From Polaribacter sp. MED152 (GTDB taxonomy: Bacteria; Bacteroidota; Bacteroidia; Flavobacteriales; Flavobacteriaceae), in assembly GCF_000152945.2 (NCBI RefSeq), contig NC_020830.1, positions 2,304,501 to 2,368,500 on the forward strand: a stretch of DNA of 64,000 nucleotides, read 5' to 3'. Every line of letters begins with the position of its first letter. The first letter of the stretch is position 1. Of this stretch, positions 1 to 9,193 are shown piece by piece. The translations under genes were made by a program, and so were the position numbers. The notes beneath the pieces are model-generated. The model did no database searches and had not been told where the DNA came from. It saw only the letters and a program-made list of their open reading frames with translations.

Positions 1-1
1 A

Positions 2-289
2 ATTGCAAAATATGCCTTGAAAGCACTGCATGTAGATGCTCATGGATTGGATGAAATGGATAATAAAATATTAGCTACCATCATAGATAAATTTAAAGGT
101 GGTCCTGTAGGTATTAGTACAATTGCGACTGCTGTTTCTGAAAATACAGAAACCATAGAAGAAGTGTATGAACCCTTTTTAATTCAGCAGGGTTTTATAA
201 TGAGAACTCCAAGAGGAAGAGAAGTTACAGAATTAGCCTATAAACATTTGGGAAGAACAAAAGGCAGAAATCAAGGAGAATTATTTTAA
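2..289 (+). CDS. ruvB: RuvB C-terminal fragment, Holliday junction branch-migration helicase (5' end outside window)
   Basis: The frame is open from base 2 to a TAA at 287-289, so this is the last 95 residues of a gene that begins before the window. RuvB is the hexameric ATPase that drives Holliday junction migration together with RuvA. The visible part is the winged-helix DNA-binding domain. Its family-typical segments are [31 protein letters not shown] and RTPRGR. The ATPase motifs lie outside the window. A TTG at 17 could be mistaken for a start, but homology continues upstream of it. SulP follows after 26 bases. Confidence 0.95.
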   Translation: MAKYALKALHVDAHGLDEMDNKILATIIDKFKGGPVGISTIATAVSENTETIEEVYEPFLIQQGFIMRTPRGREVTELAYKHLGRTKGRNQGELF

Positions 290-315
290 ATAATTGCTAT
301 AAGTAGTTTACAATA

Positions 316-2043
316 ATGAATATTAAAAAGATAATACCAATTTTAGAATGGTTACCTAACTACAATACATCGCTTTTTAAAGGTGATTTAGTAGCAGGTA
401 TTACTGTAGGTATTATACTTATTCCTCAAGGAATTGCATACGCTTTAATTGCTGGTTTACCACCAATTTATGGTTTGTATTGTGCACTTGTTCCTCAAGT
501 TATGTATGCTATTTTTGGTTCATCTAGGCAAGTGGCAATTGGGCCAGTTGCTATGGATTCTTTAATTGTTGCAACAGGTGTTTCTACTTTGGCTTTAGCA
601 GGTTCTGAAAGTTACATTTCAATAGCAATTTTGCTGGCATTAATGGTAGGTACTATTCAATTTATCTTAGGTATTTTTAGCCTAGGCTTTATAGTTAATT
701 TCCTGTCAAAGCCTGTAATAACAGGTTTTACATCAGCAGTTGCTTTAATCATTGGTTTGAATCAGTTTAGAAATTTATTTGGAGTAGACTTTTTTCAAAG
801 TGATCAAATTCAATATATAATAATTGATATTTGGGAGCAGTTTTCAACCTATAATGCACACACTACTATTATTGGTTTATTATCTGTAATAACTATCATC
901 ATTTTTAGAAGAATTAATAAGAAAATTCCGAATGCATTAATAGTGGTAGTACTTGGAATTTTAACCATGAAATTCTTTGGGCAATCATTTAATGATGTTG
1001 CAATTGTAAAAGAAATCCCATCAGGTTTGCCATTTTTTGGAGTGCCAGAATTTGAAATAGATCAAATTAAAGAACTTTTACCAATAGCGTTAACATTGGT
1101 TATGGTTGGCTTCTTAGAAACAATTTCTATAGGTAAGTCATTAGAGGCAAAGCAAGATGAGTATAGAATAAGACCAAATCAAGAATTAATTGCATTAGGT
1201 TTAAGTAATATAGCAGGTTCATTTTTTAAAGCATATCCATCAACATCTAGTTTTTCGAGATCTGCAATTAATCAAGAAAGTGGTGCAAAAACAGGAATGG
1301 CAGCTTTAATTTCTGTGGTAATGGTAGTTATTACTTTGCTGTTTTTAACACCTTTATTTTACTTTTTGCCAAAAACAGTTTTGGCTGCAATCATTATAGT
1401 AGCAGTATTTAACTTAATCAATTTTAAAGAAGCATCTTATTTATGGAATGCTAACAAATTAGATTTTTGGTTAATGATGTCTACCTTTTTAGCAACGCTA
1501 TTATTAGGTATTGAATATGGTATTGTAGTTGGTGTAGGTTTGTCACTTATCATTCTAATTTATAGAACCTCAAAGCCTTATGTAACTGAATTAGGAAAAG
1601 TACCAAATTCAAATTTCTACAGAAATAAAAACAGGTTTGAAGAAGTAATTATTGAAGATGATATTTTAATTTTCAGATTTGATGCCCAATTGTTCTATGC
1701 CAATTCAAGCTATTTTAGAGACAATTTAGATGATATGGCTGCCATGAAAGGCGATGCCTTAAAACTAATTGTGTTGGATGCAGAAAGTATAAATAGAGTA
1801 GACAGCACAGGTGTAGAAATGCTAAAAGAACGAATTCGTTTTTATCAGAAAAAGGATGTGAAATTCTATTTTGCAGGAGTGAAAGGACCTGTAAGAGATG
1901 ACTTATTCAAATGCGGAATATTAAATATTATAGACATCAATCACTTTTTTATGCGTGCGAATCAAGCTGTAAAATTTTACAAAACTGGCGATCGTAAACA
2001 TCAAGAGAAATTTGCTAAATACATACATCAATCATACAAATAA
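316..2043 (+). CDS. SulP-family inorganic anion transporter with C-terminal STAS domain
   Basis: This is a 575-residue inner-membrane transporter of the SulP/SLC26 family, which moves sulfate, bicarbonate or related anions. The family signature PQGIAYALIAGLPPIYGLY spans about residues 37-55, and hydrophobic helices fill residues 25-425. A cytoplasmic STAS domain covers about 440-555, with the conserved DSTG segment whose Ser is the phosphorylation position in STAS anti-anti-sigma factors. Length is normal for the family. The persulfide dioxygenase and rhodanese genes directly downstream suggest that the substrate is a sulfur oxyanion (sulfate or sulfite); this is inference, since bicarbonate SulP proteins look alike. 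No good -7 promoter box was seen in the 26-base gap after ruvB. Confidence 0.93.
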   Translation: MNIKKIIPILEWLPNYNTSLFKGDLVAGITVGIILIPQGIAYALIAGLPPIYGLYCALVPQVMYAIFGSSRQVAIGPVAMDSLIVATGVSTLALAGSESYISIAILLALMVGTIQFILGIFSLGFIVNFLSKPVITGFTSAVALIIGLNQFRNLFGVDFFQSDQIQYIIIDIWEQFSTYNAHTTIIGLLSVITIIIFRRINKKIPNALIVVVLGILTMKFFGQSFNDVAIVKEIPSGLPFFGVPEFEIDQIKELLPIALTLVMVGFLETISIGKSLEAKQDEYRIRPNQELIALGLSNIAGSFFKAYPSTSSFSRSAINQESGAKTGMAALISVVMVVITLLFLTPLFYFLPKTVLAAIIIVAVFNLINFKEASYLWNANKLDFWLMMSTFLATLLLGIEYGIVVGVGLSLIILIYRTSKPYVTELGKVPNSNFYRNKNRFEEVIIEDDILIFRFDAQLFYANSSYFRDNLDDMAAMKGDALKLIVLDAESINRVDSTGVEMLKERIRFYQKKDVKFYFAGVKGPVRDDLFKCGILNIIDINHFFMRANQAVKFYKTGDRKHQEKFAKYIHQSYK

Positions 2044-2100
2044 AAATAAAGGATGAACCTTAATATCATCCAAAGAGTAATAACTAAATAATCGTAAAAG

Positions 2101-3507
2101 ATGAAAATAGAACAAATTTATACAGGATGCCTTGCACAAGGTGCGTATTATATAGAAAGTAATGGTGAAGTAGCTATTATAGATCCATTAAGAGAAGTTC
2201 AAAACTATATAGATAAAGCACAATCAGACAACGCTAAAATTAAATATATTTTTGAAACTCATTTCCATGCAGATTTCGTAAGTGGCCATGTAACTTTAGC
2301 AGAAAAAACAGGAGCAAAAATTGTCTATGGGCCAACTGCAAAAACAAACTTTGATGCTATAATTGCAGAAGACAATCAAGTTTTTCAGTTAGGTGATATT
2401 ACAATCACAGCTTTACATACTCCAGGTCATACTATGGAGAGTACTTGTTATCTTTTAAAAGATAAAGAGGGTAAAGATCATGCAATATTTAGTGGTGACA
2501 CTTTATTTTTAGGTGATGTTGGTAGGCCAGATTTAGCACAAAAAGGCGATATTACAGAAGCAGATTTAGCAGGATTTTTATATGATAGTTTAAGAACTAA
2601 AGTAATGACTTTGGCAGATGATGTAATTGTGTATCCTGCACATGGAGCTGGTTCTGCTTGTGGTAAAAACCTAAGTAAAGAAACTGTAGGTACAATTGGT
2701 AATCAAAAAGAAACCAATTATGCTCTAAGAGCAGATATGACCAAAGAAGAGTTTATTAAAGAAGTTACAGATGGTTTATTACCTCCTCCAGCTTATTTTC
2801 CATTAAACGTAAAACTAAATAAAGAAGGTTACAAAGATATAGATGATGTTATAGAAACATCTACAAAGCCTTTATCTGCTAAAGAATTTGAATTTATTGC
2901 AAACGAAACTGGAGCAATTATTTTAGATGTTCGTCATCAAACTGAGTTTATAAAAGGTTTTATTCCACAATCTATCTTTATTGGTATTGATGGTGGATTT
3001 GCGCCTTGGGTTGGAGCATTAATTAAAGATATAAATCAGCCTATATTATTAGTTTCTCCAGAAGGTAGAGAAGAAGAAGTAATAACAAGATTATCTAGAG
3101 TTGGTTTTGATAATGTTCTTGGTTATTTAGATGGTAGTTTCGAAACTTGGCAAAAAGCAGGTAACGAAATTGATACTTTAGAATCAATTTCTGCAGAGAC
3201 CTTATCTGGTAAAATTGAAAATAATGAACCTGTTTTTGATGTTAGAAAACCTGGTGAATATACAAGTGAACATATAAAAGTTGCAGAAAGTACACCTTTG
3301 GATTTTTTAAACGATCATATTACAGAATTTCCTAAAAAAGACAAATTTTACATTCATTGTGCAGGTGGTTACAGATCTGTAATTGCAGCTTCAATTTTGA
3401 AAGCAAGAGGTTTTCATAATGTTGTTGATGTTGCAGGTGGTTATGGGGCTATTAAAAAAACAGATATTGACAGAACTGCTGCAGTTTGCCCATCAACATT
3501 AAAATAA
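2101..3507 (+). CDS. CstB-like persulfide dioxygenase fused to two rhodanese domains
   Basis: This is a 468-residue metallo-beta-lactamase-fold enzyme with two C-terminal rhodanese modules. The N-terminal domain (1-about 240) has THFHADF at 53-59, TPGH ending at H110 and SGDT at 132-135. H54, H110 and D133 match the single-iron ligands of ETHE1-type persulfide dioxygenases, which oxidise glutathione- or thiol-persulfide to sulfite. The first rhodanese domain (about 265-355) has SPEGRE where the active-site loop should be, so it lacks the catalytic Cys. The second (about 365-460) has HCAGGYRS with C420. This order (dioxygenase, pseudorhodanese, rhodanese) is that of Staphylococcus CstB, a sulfide-detoxification enzyme. 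It lies 57 bases after sulP and 1 base before another rhodanese gene. Confidence 0.9.
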   Translation: MKIEQIYTGCLAQGAYYIESNGEVAIIDPLREVQNYIDKAQSDNAKIKYIFETHFHADFVSGHVTLAEKTGAKIVYGPTAKTNFDAIIAEDNQVFQLGDITITALHTPGHTMESTCYLLKDKEGKDHAIFSGDTLFLGDVGRPDLAQKGDITEADLAGFLYDSLRTKVMTLADDVIVYPAHGAGSACGKNLSKETVGTIGNQKETNYALRADMTKEEFIKEVTDGLLPPPAYFPLNVKLNKEGYKDIDDVIETSTKPLSAKEFEFIANETGAIILDVRHQTEFIKGFIPQSIFIGIDGGFAPWVGALIKDINQPILLVSPEGREEEVITRLSRVGFDNVLGYLDGSFETWQKAGNEIDTLESISAETLSGKIENNEPVFDVRKPGEYTSEHIKVAESTPLDFLNDHITEFPKKDKFYIHCAGGYRSVIAASILKARGFHNVVDVAGGYGAIKKTDIDRTAAVCPSTLK

Positions 3508-3508
3508 A

Positions 3509-3877
3509 ATGAAAGCTATAATTAGGTTTTTATTATGTGGTTTACTATTTATAAGTTGTAGTAGTCAAGAAGCAACATCGTCAATTTCTACAAAGGAATT
3601 AAAGGTGTTGTTAGCGAAAGATTCTATTCAGCTTTTAGATGTTAGAACTCCAGAAGAAATAAAGCAAGGAGCTATAAAAACTGCCAAATTTGCTAATTAT
3701 TTTGATGATGATTTTGCAGCGCAAGTTACAAACAAATTTGATTCTCAAAGACCAATTTATCTGTATTGCAGATCTGGGAATAGAAGTCTTAAAGCATCAA
3801 AACTTTTAAAAGCGAAAGGTTTTACCGTTGTTAATGTCTTAGGAGGTTACAATAGTTGGAAATTAGAAAATGAGTAG
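3509..3877 (+). CDS. Rhodanese-like lipoprotein
   Basis: This is a 122-residue single rhodanese domain behind a lipoprotein signal peptide. The lipobox is LFISC, giving a lipidated C17. The active-site loop is YCRSGNRS with C87, intact for sulfur transfer. The start lies one base after the stop of the CstB-like gene, so the two are almost certainly co-transcribed and probably translationally coupled. Lipidation places it in the periplasm on the inner or outer membrane. It would therefore handle persulfide sulfur or thiosulfate outside the cytoplasm, while the fused enzyme upstream has no signal peptide. The specific sulfur donor is unknown. Confidence 0.88.
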   Translation: MKAIIRFLLCGLLFISCSSQEATSSISTKELKVLLAKDSIQLLDVRTPEEIKQGAIKTAKFANYFDDDFAAQVTNKFDSQRPIYLYCRSGNRSLKASKLLKAKGFTVVNVLGGYNSWKLENE

Positions 3878-3937
3878 AATATTGTACTAATTGATAATTA
3901 GTGAGTTATCTTCTTAAGGATTGCAAAAAGTAAAATT

Positions 3938-3985
3938 AAAGAGAATAAATATGGCATTAAAGGCTGTTTTTATTCTCTTTTTTTT
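3938..3985 (+). terminator. Hairpin terminator after the sulfur cluster
   Basis: A perfect 12-base inverted repeat, AAAGAGAATAAA at 3938-3949 and TTTATTCTCTTT at 3969-3980, with a 19-base loop, runs into a T tract to 3985. It separates the rhodanese gene from the MORN-repeat gene. Confidence 0.7.
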
Positions 3986-3996
3986 ATTTTAGAAAA

Positions 3997-6900
3997 ATGA
4001 AAAGAATACTCCTCCTATTAGTTGTTATAACTAGTTTCAGTTATGCACAAGAAAAAATTGCCTTCGTAGATTATGATCAAATTAAAGAAGAAATATCTCA
4101 AAGTTCTTCTGAAGGAAATTATGAAAAAACACTAGAGTTAATCAATAGAATTAATGAAAACGACTCTATTTATTACACCTTATTAACTTCGAAATCTTAT
4201 TATCTATTACAGTTAAAAAAGAATAAAGAAGCAATTGAAGTAACAAATAAAGGTATTAATGATAATCATAATCATTCAAAAGTCTTTTTTTATGTAAACA
4301 AGGGTGTAGCCTTAACAAACTTAGAAAAGTATGATGAAGCTATTAATGCATACAATGAAGGTTTAAAGATGTATCCTAATAATTTCCTTTTAAATTTTAA
4401 TAAAGGAGTTGTTTTAGAAACTCAAGGTAACTTAAATGATGCTGTGGAATCTTACAAGAAAAGTATCATCATAAATCCTTTAAATAGAAAACCACATCTA
4501 CAGATAGGAAATATATATTACAAACAAGAAAGATTAACACAAGCTTTAATGTGTTTTAATATGTATTTACTGCTAGAGCCAGATGCAAATGGTGCCTTTG
4601 GTGTTTTAAAATCTTTGAACAATGTAGTGGTTTCAGAGAATTCAAATGTTAGAGATGAAGATATAGAATTAAGTGATTCAGATGATTCATATGATGAAAT
4701 TGATTTGGTGCTTTCTAGCAAAATAGCAATGAATGATAAATATGAAACTGGAAATCCAATTAATATTGCCTTAACCAAACAAAATCATGCTTTGTTAGAA
4801 AAGTTAAAAGATTTTGAGGGGGAGGATAATTTTTGGACAGAGAAGTATGTGCCAATGTACAATTGGGTTTCTAAAAACAATTACTTTAATGAATTTATTT
4901 ACACTTTGGTATATTCTATAGAGAATGAAGAATACAAGAAAATAGTTGAAAAAAATATTAAGAAAATTAAAGAGTTTTTGCCTGCTTTTCAAACTAAGTG
5001 GATAGATTTAGTAGCTAAAAACACCATAAAATTTAATGGTAAGGATAAAGAAGTGTATTATGAATATAGTAACAATACAGTTAACGCTATTGGTGAAAAA
5101 ATTAATGGTGTTTCTGTAGGTAGTTGGCAGTTTTTTAATGAATCTGGTAAAACTATTGCTAAAGGGCAGTTTAACAATGAAGAGAAAAAACAGGGAGATT
5201 GGGTTTGGTTCAATTATAAAAATAATGTAAAGGAAACAGCTTCATATGTTAATGGGAATTTAGAAGGTGAAAACTTTATGTATTATGAAAATGGAAGAAA
5301 ATATATAAACGCCAATTTTAAGAATAATGCATTAGAGGGTGAATACGAATATTTTAATGATAAAGGTGCTTTAATTCAAAGAAAGTATTTTAAAAATGGT
5401 GAGTTAGAAGGTGTTTATAAATCTTACTTTCCTGTTGGAGAAGAAATTTTAGAATTTATAGTTCCTTATAAGAATGGCTTAATTGAAGGCGAGGTTCAAG
5501 AATTTTATGCCAACAAAGATTTGTATGAGATTTCTAATTATTTAAATGGAGAACTAAATGGTGTTGTAAAACGCTATTATTATGATAATAAAATTTCATC
5601 AGAAATTTCTTATTCAAATGGGCAATTAAGTGGCCCTTATAAATCTTATTATACAAATGGGCAAATAAGTGAAGTTGGTCAAAGTGTAGAAGGTTTTTAT
5701 GATGGAGATTGGAAAACCTATTATTTCGATGGTCAGTTGCAGAGTGAATTTAAATATAATAAGGGTGAATTAGATGATATTTATAAATTCTATGATACAG
5801 ATGGTAAATTACATTACACATATCAATATAGAAGAGGAGAATTAATTGCCTATTCATTTTTTGATAAAGAAGGTAGTCTTATAAAACAAGGAAGAAAGAA
5901 AGGTGGAGAGTTTTATTATGAAGGCTATTCAGCAACTGGCAATAAAATATCAGAAGGTTTATATGACATCTCAGGAGGTAAAATGGGTGAATGGAAATTC
6001 TATGATAATAATGGAGTTTTAAATGGTAAAGGAACATTTAAAGAAAATAAAACAAATGGGACTTATTTTACTTATTATAAAAGCGGAATTATTGAATCTG
6101 AGAGTACTTATAAAGAAGACCTTTTAGAGGGGTATTATGTGGATTATTATTTAAATAATAAAATGAGATCTCAAGGATGGTACAAAAATAATTTGGCTCA
6201 TGGTGAGTGGAGGTATTATTATAAAAATGGTACACTAGAATCAATAAACTTTTTTCATAAGGGTCAAATTCATGGCAATCAAGATAATTTTGATGTTGCA
6301 GGTAATCTTATTTCAAGAACCACCTATAACTTTGGTGACATAGTTTCTGATATTATTTACGATTCAAAGGGTAAAGTAACTCAAACTATAAATTATCAAC
6401 CAGAAGAAAATACTTTTCAAGTTCAGTTAATGCATTATAATGGAAAAGTAAAAACGGAAGTAGACTATTTAAATGGGTTAAAACATGGTAAATATGCTTA
6501 CTACTATTTTAATGGTAATAAAAGAACTTCTGGTGGTTATATTAATGGCAAACAACATGGTCTTTGGACCTGGTATTATGATGATGGTACTATAGAAAGT
6601 ACCTCTCATTTTCTATTGGGTGAGGTCGATAATAAAACTGCCAGATATTATAAAACTGGTAAATTAGAAGCTATCTATAATTACGAAAATGGTCTAGAGG
6701 TAGGTACAGATATGAACTATTATAAAGATGGTAAACTAGAAGTTTCTACAGACTATGTTAATGGTAAAAAACATGGAAAGAAAATTTTATATGATGAGTT
6801 TGGAGAACTACAATTAATACGATTTTATAATCATGGTGCATTGGTTGGTTATAGCTATTTAGATAAAAATGGTAAAGAAAAGCCTTTAATTAAAATTAAA

Positions 6901-7287
6901 AATGAAACTGCTAAAATTAAAGCGTTCTATAAATCTGGTAAGCCTTCAATAATAATGGAATATGTGAATGGTGAAACAGTAAATGAATATAAATCCTATC
7001 ATTCAAATGGTAAAGTTGAGAGTGAATTGTTTTATAAAAACGATTTAAAAAATGGTGAGGCTAAATACTATTACTCAAATGGAAACAAAAGGTTGAGTAT
7101 TAATTATTTATTAGATCAGAAAAACGGTAGATTTTTAAGTTATTTTGAGAGTGGAAAATTAAAAAAAGAGCTTAACTATATCAATGATGAATTACATGGT
7201 CTTGGAAAATATTTTGATGAAAAGGGAAAATTAACAGCACAAAAAGAATTTTTGAATGGAGAGGTTTTTAAGGTTAAAGAGTTATAA
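3997..7287 (+). CDS. Exported TPR and MORN-repeat (YwqK-like) giant protein
   Basis: This 1096-residue protein has a signal peptide ending in SYAQ at residue 18. Residues about 35-200 are TPR-like helical repeats; one reads NKGVALTNLEKYDEAINAYN. From about residue 345 to the end, roughly 28-30 copies of a 23-25 residue unit follow, with consensus like YYxNGKxxxxxxYxNGxxxGxY. These are MORN_2 repeats of the type annotated as 'YwqK family antitoxin' in Bacteroidota. That label is only a domain-family name, and no toxin gene is nearby. Family members usually have far fewer repeats. The stop overlaps the start of the next gene by 32 bases, so it heads a three-gene exported cassette. The function is unknown; an elongated beta-sheet surface scaffold is a reasonable inference. 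Confidence 0.85.
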   Translation: MKRILLLLVVITSFSYAQEKIAFVDYDQIKEEISQSSSEGNYEKTLELINRINENDSIYYTLLTSKSYYLLQLKKNKEAIEVTNKGINDNHNHSKVFFYVNKGVALTNLEKYDEAINAYNEGLKMYPNNFLLNFNKGVVLETQGNLNDAVESYKKSIIINPLNRKPHLQIGNIYYKQERLTQALMCFNMYLLLEPDANGAFGVLKSLNNVVVSENSNVRDEDIELSDSDDSYDEIDLVLSSKIAMNDKYETGNPINIALTKQNHALLEKLKDFEGEDNFWTEKYVPMYNWVSKNNYFNEFIYTLVYSIENEEYKKIVEKNIKKIKEFLPAFQTKWIDLVAKNTIKFNGKDKEVYYEYSNNTVNAIGEKINGVSVGSWQFFNESGKTIAKGQFNNEEKKQGDWVWFNYKNNVKETASYVNGNLEGENFMYYENGRKYINANFKNNALEGEYEYFNDKGALIQRKYFKNGELEGVYKSYFPVGEEILEFIVPYKNGLIEGEVQEFYANKDLYEISNYLNGELNGVVKRYYYDNKISSEISYSNGQLSGPYKSYYTNGQISEVGQSVEGFYDGDWKTYYFDGQLQSEFKYNKGELDDIYKFYDTDGKLHYTYQYRRGELIAYSFFDKEGSLIKQGRKKGGEFYYEGYSATGNKISEGLYDISGGKMGEWKFYDNNGVLNGKGTFKENKTNGTYFTYYKSGIIESESTYKEDLLEGYYVDYYLNNKMRSQGWYKNNLAHGEWRYYYKNGTLESINFFHKGQIHGNQDNFDVAGNLISRTTYNFGDIVSDIIYDSKGKVTQTINYQPEENTFQVQLMHYNGKVKTEVDYLNGLKHGKYAYYYFNGNKRTSGGYINGKQHGLWTWYYDDGTIESTSHFLLGEVDNKTARYYKTGKLEAIYNYENGLEVGTDMNYYKDGKLEVSTDYVNGKKHGKKILYDEFGELQLIRFYNHGALVGYSYLDKNGKEKPLIKIKNETAKIKAFYKSGKPSIIMEYVNGETVNEYKSYHSNGKVESELFYKNDLKNGEAKYYYSNGNKRLSINYLLDQKNGRFLSYFESGKLKKELNYINDELHGLGKYFDEKGKLTAQKEFLNGEVFKVKEL

Positions 7288-9193
7288 TGTATTCTTTTTA
7301 TTAGTTATATCAACGCTAAATCTTAACGCCCAATATTCAGAAGAATTTGTAAAGTATAGCGACGTTTATCCAGAAGCTAATAGAGTTAGATTACAGCAAA
7401 ATATAGAAATAAGAATAGAGGAAAATGATGGAAAAATCTCCATTAAACAAAACATTCTAGAAGAAGATTTATTTTTAAATGAATCTGCAACCTATAACTC
7501 TAAAAACAGGTTGAGCTTCTCATCTTTTTTCGAGTTAGAGAATATAGAAGCTTCTTCTTTTAACTATAATAATGGTAAATATTCAGAAATCGAGGTTACT
7601 AATTTCATAGAGAAAGATGAATTAGATGATTCGTTTTATGATGATTCTAAAACATTAAATTTTATATATCCTAATTTAAAAAAAGGGTCTAAAACAAAAC
7701 TAACGTATACTCAAATAGTAAAAAACCCACGTTTCTTAAGTACATTTTACCTAGCTGATTATTTTCCTATCATTAATAATAAAATTAAAATTATTGTAGA
7801 TAATAATATAGGTTTAGACTTTAAGAAGTTTTACACAGACAAGGTTGATTTAACTTATTCAACTAAGAAAAGACGAAAAACTACAGAGCATCTTTGGGAA
7901 ATAAGAAATACCAAAGATTACGATTTTGAAAATGATGCTCCTAGTTTTAAAAACTTTTTACCACATATTGTTCCACTGATTACTACAGTAGAGTTAGAAG
8001 ATAAAACTATTTCTATTTTAGGCGATGTAAAAGATTTATATGGCTGGTATTATTCGTTAGTTAAAGATATTAATAAAGATGATTCAAGCCCTGAATTAAT
8101 TGCTTTAGTAAAAGAGCTTACAAAAGACAAGAAGACAGATTTAGAGAAGGTGAAAGCCATTTATTATTGGACCCAGAAAAACATAAAATATATCGCTTTT
8201 GAATATGCTTTGGGAGGTTTTATACCAAGAGAATCTAATGATGTTTTTAGAAAAAAATATGGTGATTGTAAAGATAACTCTAGTATTCTTTATAAAATGC
8301 TAGAAATTGCAGGTTTAGATGGTAATTTAACTTGGATTGGTACAAGAAGCATTCCATATACTTATGAGCAAGTGCCAACTCCTGTTGTAGATAATCATAT
8401 GATTTTAACCTACAATTTTGAAGGTAAAAATTACTTTTTAGATGCTACAGGTAGATATATTAAAATGGGTTTACCCACTTCATTTATTCAAGGTAAGGAA
8501 GCTTTAGTATCTTATAAAAATGATTTTAAGATTGTTAACGTACCAATTATAGAAGCAAAGGAGAATATTATTTCAGATGATACTAAACTACAGTTAATAA
8601 ATGGTCAATTAATAGGTGAAAGCACAACAACACTAAGAGGTTATCCTAAAATAGATATTTACAATAAGTTGGAAAATTTGAACACCAATGCTAAAACTAA
8701 AGAGTTTTACAATTTAAATCTTAAAAAAGGTAATAATAAATTTCTTATTACAGATTACAAAGAGATCAATAAATATGACTATGATGAAGCGTTTAGTATT
8801 ACCTATGATTTTAAAATTGAAAATTATGCAAAAAAATTAGGAGACGAAATTTACATCAACCTTAACTTAAATCAATATGCTTCAGATTATAAGGTTAAGA
8901 AAAACAGAAAGCGCCCTTTAGAATATGATTATAAAAGGTTCTATCAAGCTAAAACTACCTTAGAAATTCCCAAAGGTTATGCAGTGGACTATATACCAGA
9001 ATCAAAAACCTTTAAAAATGATTTGTTAGTGTGTGAAATAAATTACGAAATAATAAATAACACAGTAGTTTATCAGCAAAAATTCACACAAGATTACTTA
9101 GTACTAAAATTAGAAGATCAGAAAACCGTTAACGATCTAATTAAAAAAATAGAAAAATTCTACAAAGAAATAATTGTTTTAAAAAAGAAATAA
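7256..9193 (+). CDS. Exported DUF3857 transglutaminase-like protein with intact catalytic triad
   Basis: This is a 645-residue protein with a signal peptide (hydrophobic 10-22, cleavage after LNAQ at 26). Residues about 50-210 form the DUF3857 beta-domain. A transglutaminase/papain-like core at about 295-400 carries KYGDCKD with C338, DNHM with H381 and FLDATGR with D396, a complete Cys-His-Asp triad. A C-terminal beta-rich domain follows. Such proteins sit in the periplasm or on the surface of Bacteroidota; whether they crosslink, cleave or only bind peptides is not known. The ATG at 7256 overlaps the MORN gene by 32 bases, and no other start fits the signal peptide. The stop TAA at 9191-9193 overlaps the probable start of its paralogue. 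Confidence 0.85.
   Translation: MERFLRLKSYNVFFLLVISTLNLNAQYSEEFVKYSDVYPEANRVRLQQNIEIRIEENDGKISIKQNILEEDLFLNESATYNSKNRLSFSSFFELENIEASSFNYNNGKYSEIEVTNFIEKDELDDSFYDDSKTLNFIYPNLKKGSKTKLTYTQIVKNPRFLSTFYLADYFPIINNKIKIIVDNNIGLDFKKFYTDKVDLTYSTKKRRKTTEHLWEIRNTKDYDFENDAPSFKNFLPHIVPLITTVELEDKTISILGDVKDLYGWYYSLVKDINKDDSSPELIALVKELTKDKKTDLEKVKAIYYWTQKNIKYIAFEYALGGFIPRESNDVFRKKYGDCKDNSSILYKMLEIAGLDGNLTWIGTRSIPYTYEQVPTPVVDNHMILTYNFEGKNYFLDATGRYIKMGLPTSFIQGKEALVSYKNDFKIVNVPIIEAKENIISDDTKLQLINGQLIGESTTTLRGYPKIDIYNKLENLNTNAKTKEFYNLNLKKGNNKFLITDYKEINKYDYDEAFSITYDFKIENYAKKLGDEIYINLNLNQYASDYKVKKNRKRPLEYDYKRFYQAKTTLEIPKGYAVDYIPESKTFKNDLLVCEINYEIINNTVVYQQKFTQDYLVLKLEDQKTVNDLIKKIEKFYKEIIVLKKK

Noticed and set aside
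2051..2071. GGATGA/TCATCC hairpin between sulP and the CstB-like gene as a terminator
   Set aside because: The stem is six bases without a following T tract; it is too weak to call.
5030..7260. Possible CRISPR or tandem DNA repeat
   Set aside because: The periodicity is at protein level (MORN units), with divergent DNA and no spacer/repeat structure.
3997..7287. YwqK 'antitoxin' label as evidence for a toxin-antitoxin system
   Set aside because: The name reflects a domain family only. The protein is exported and no toxin-like gene adjoins it.
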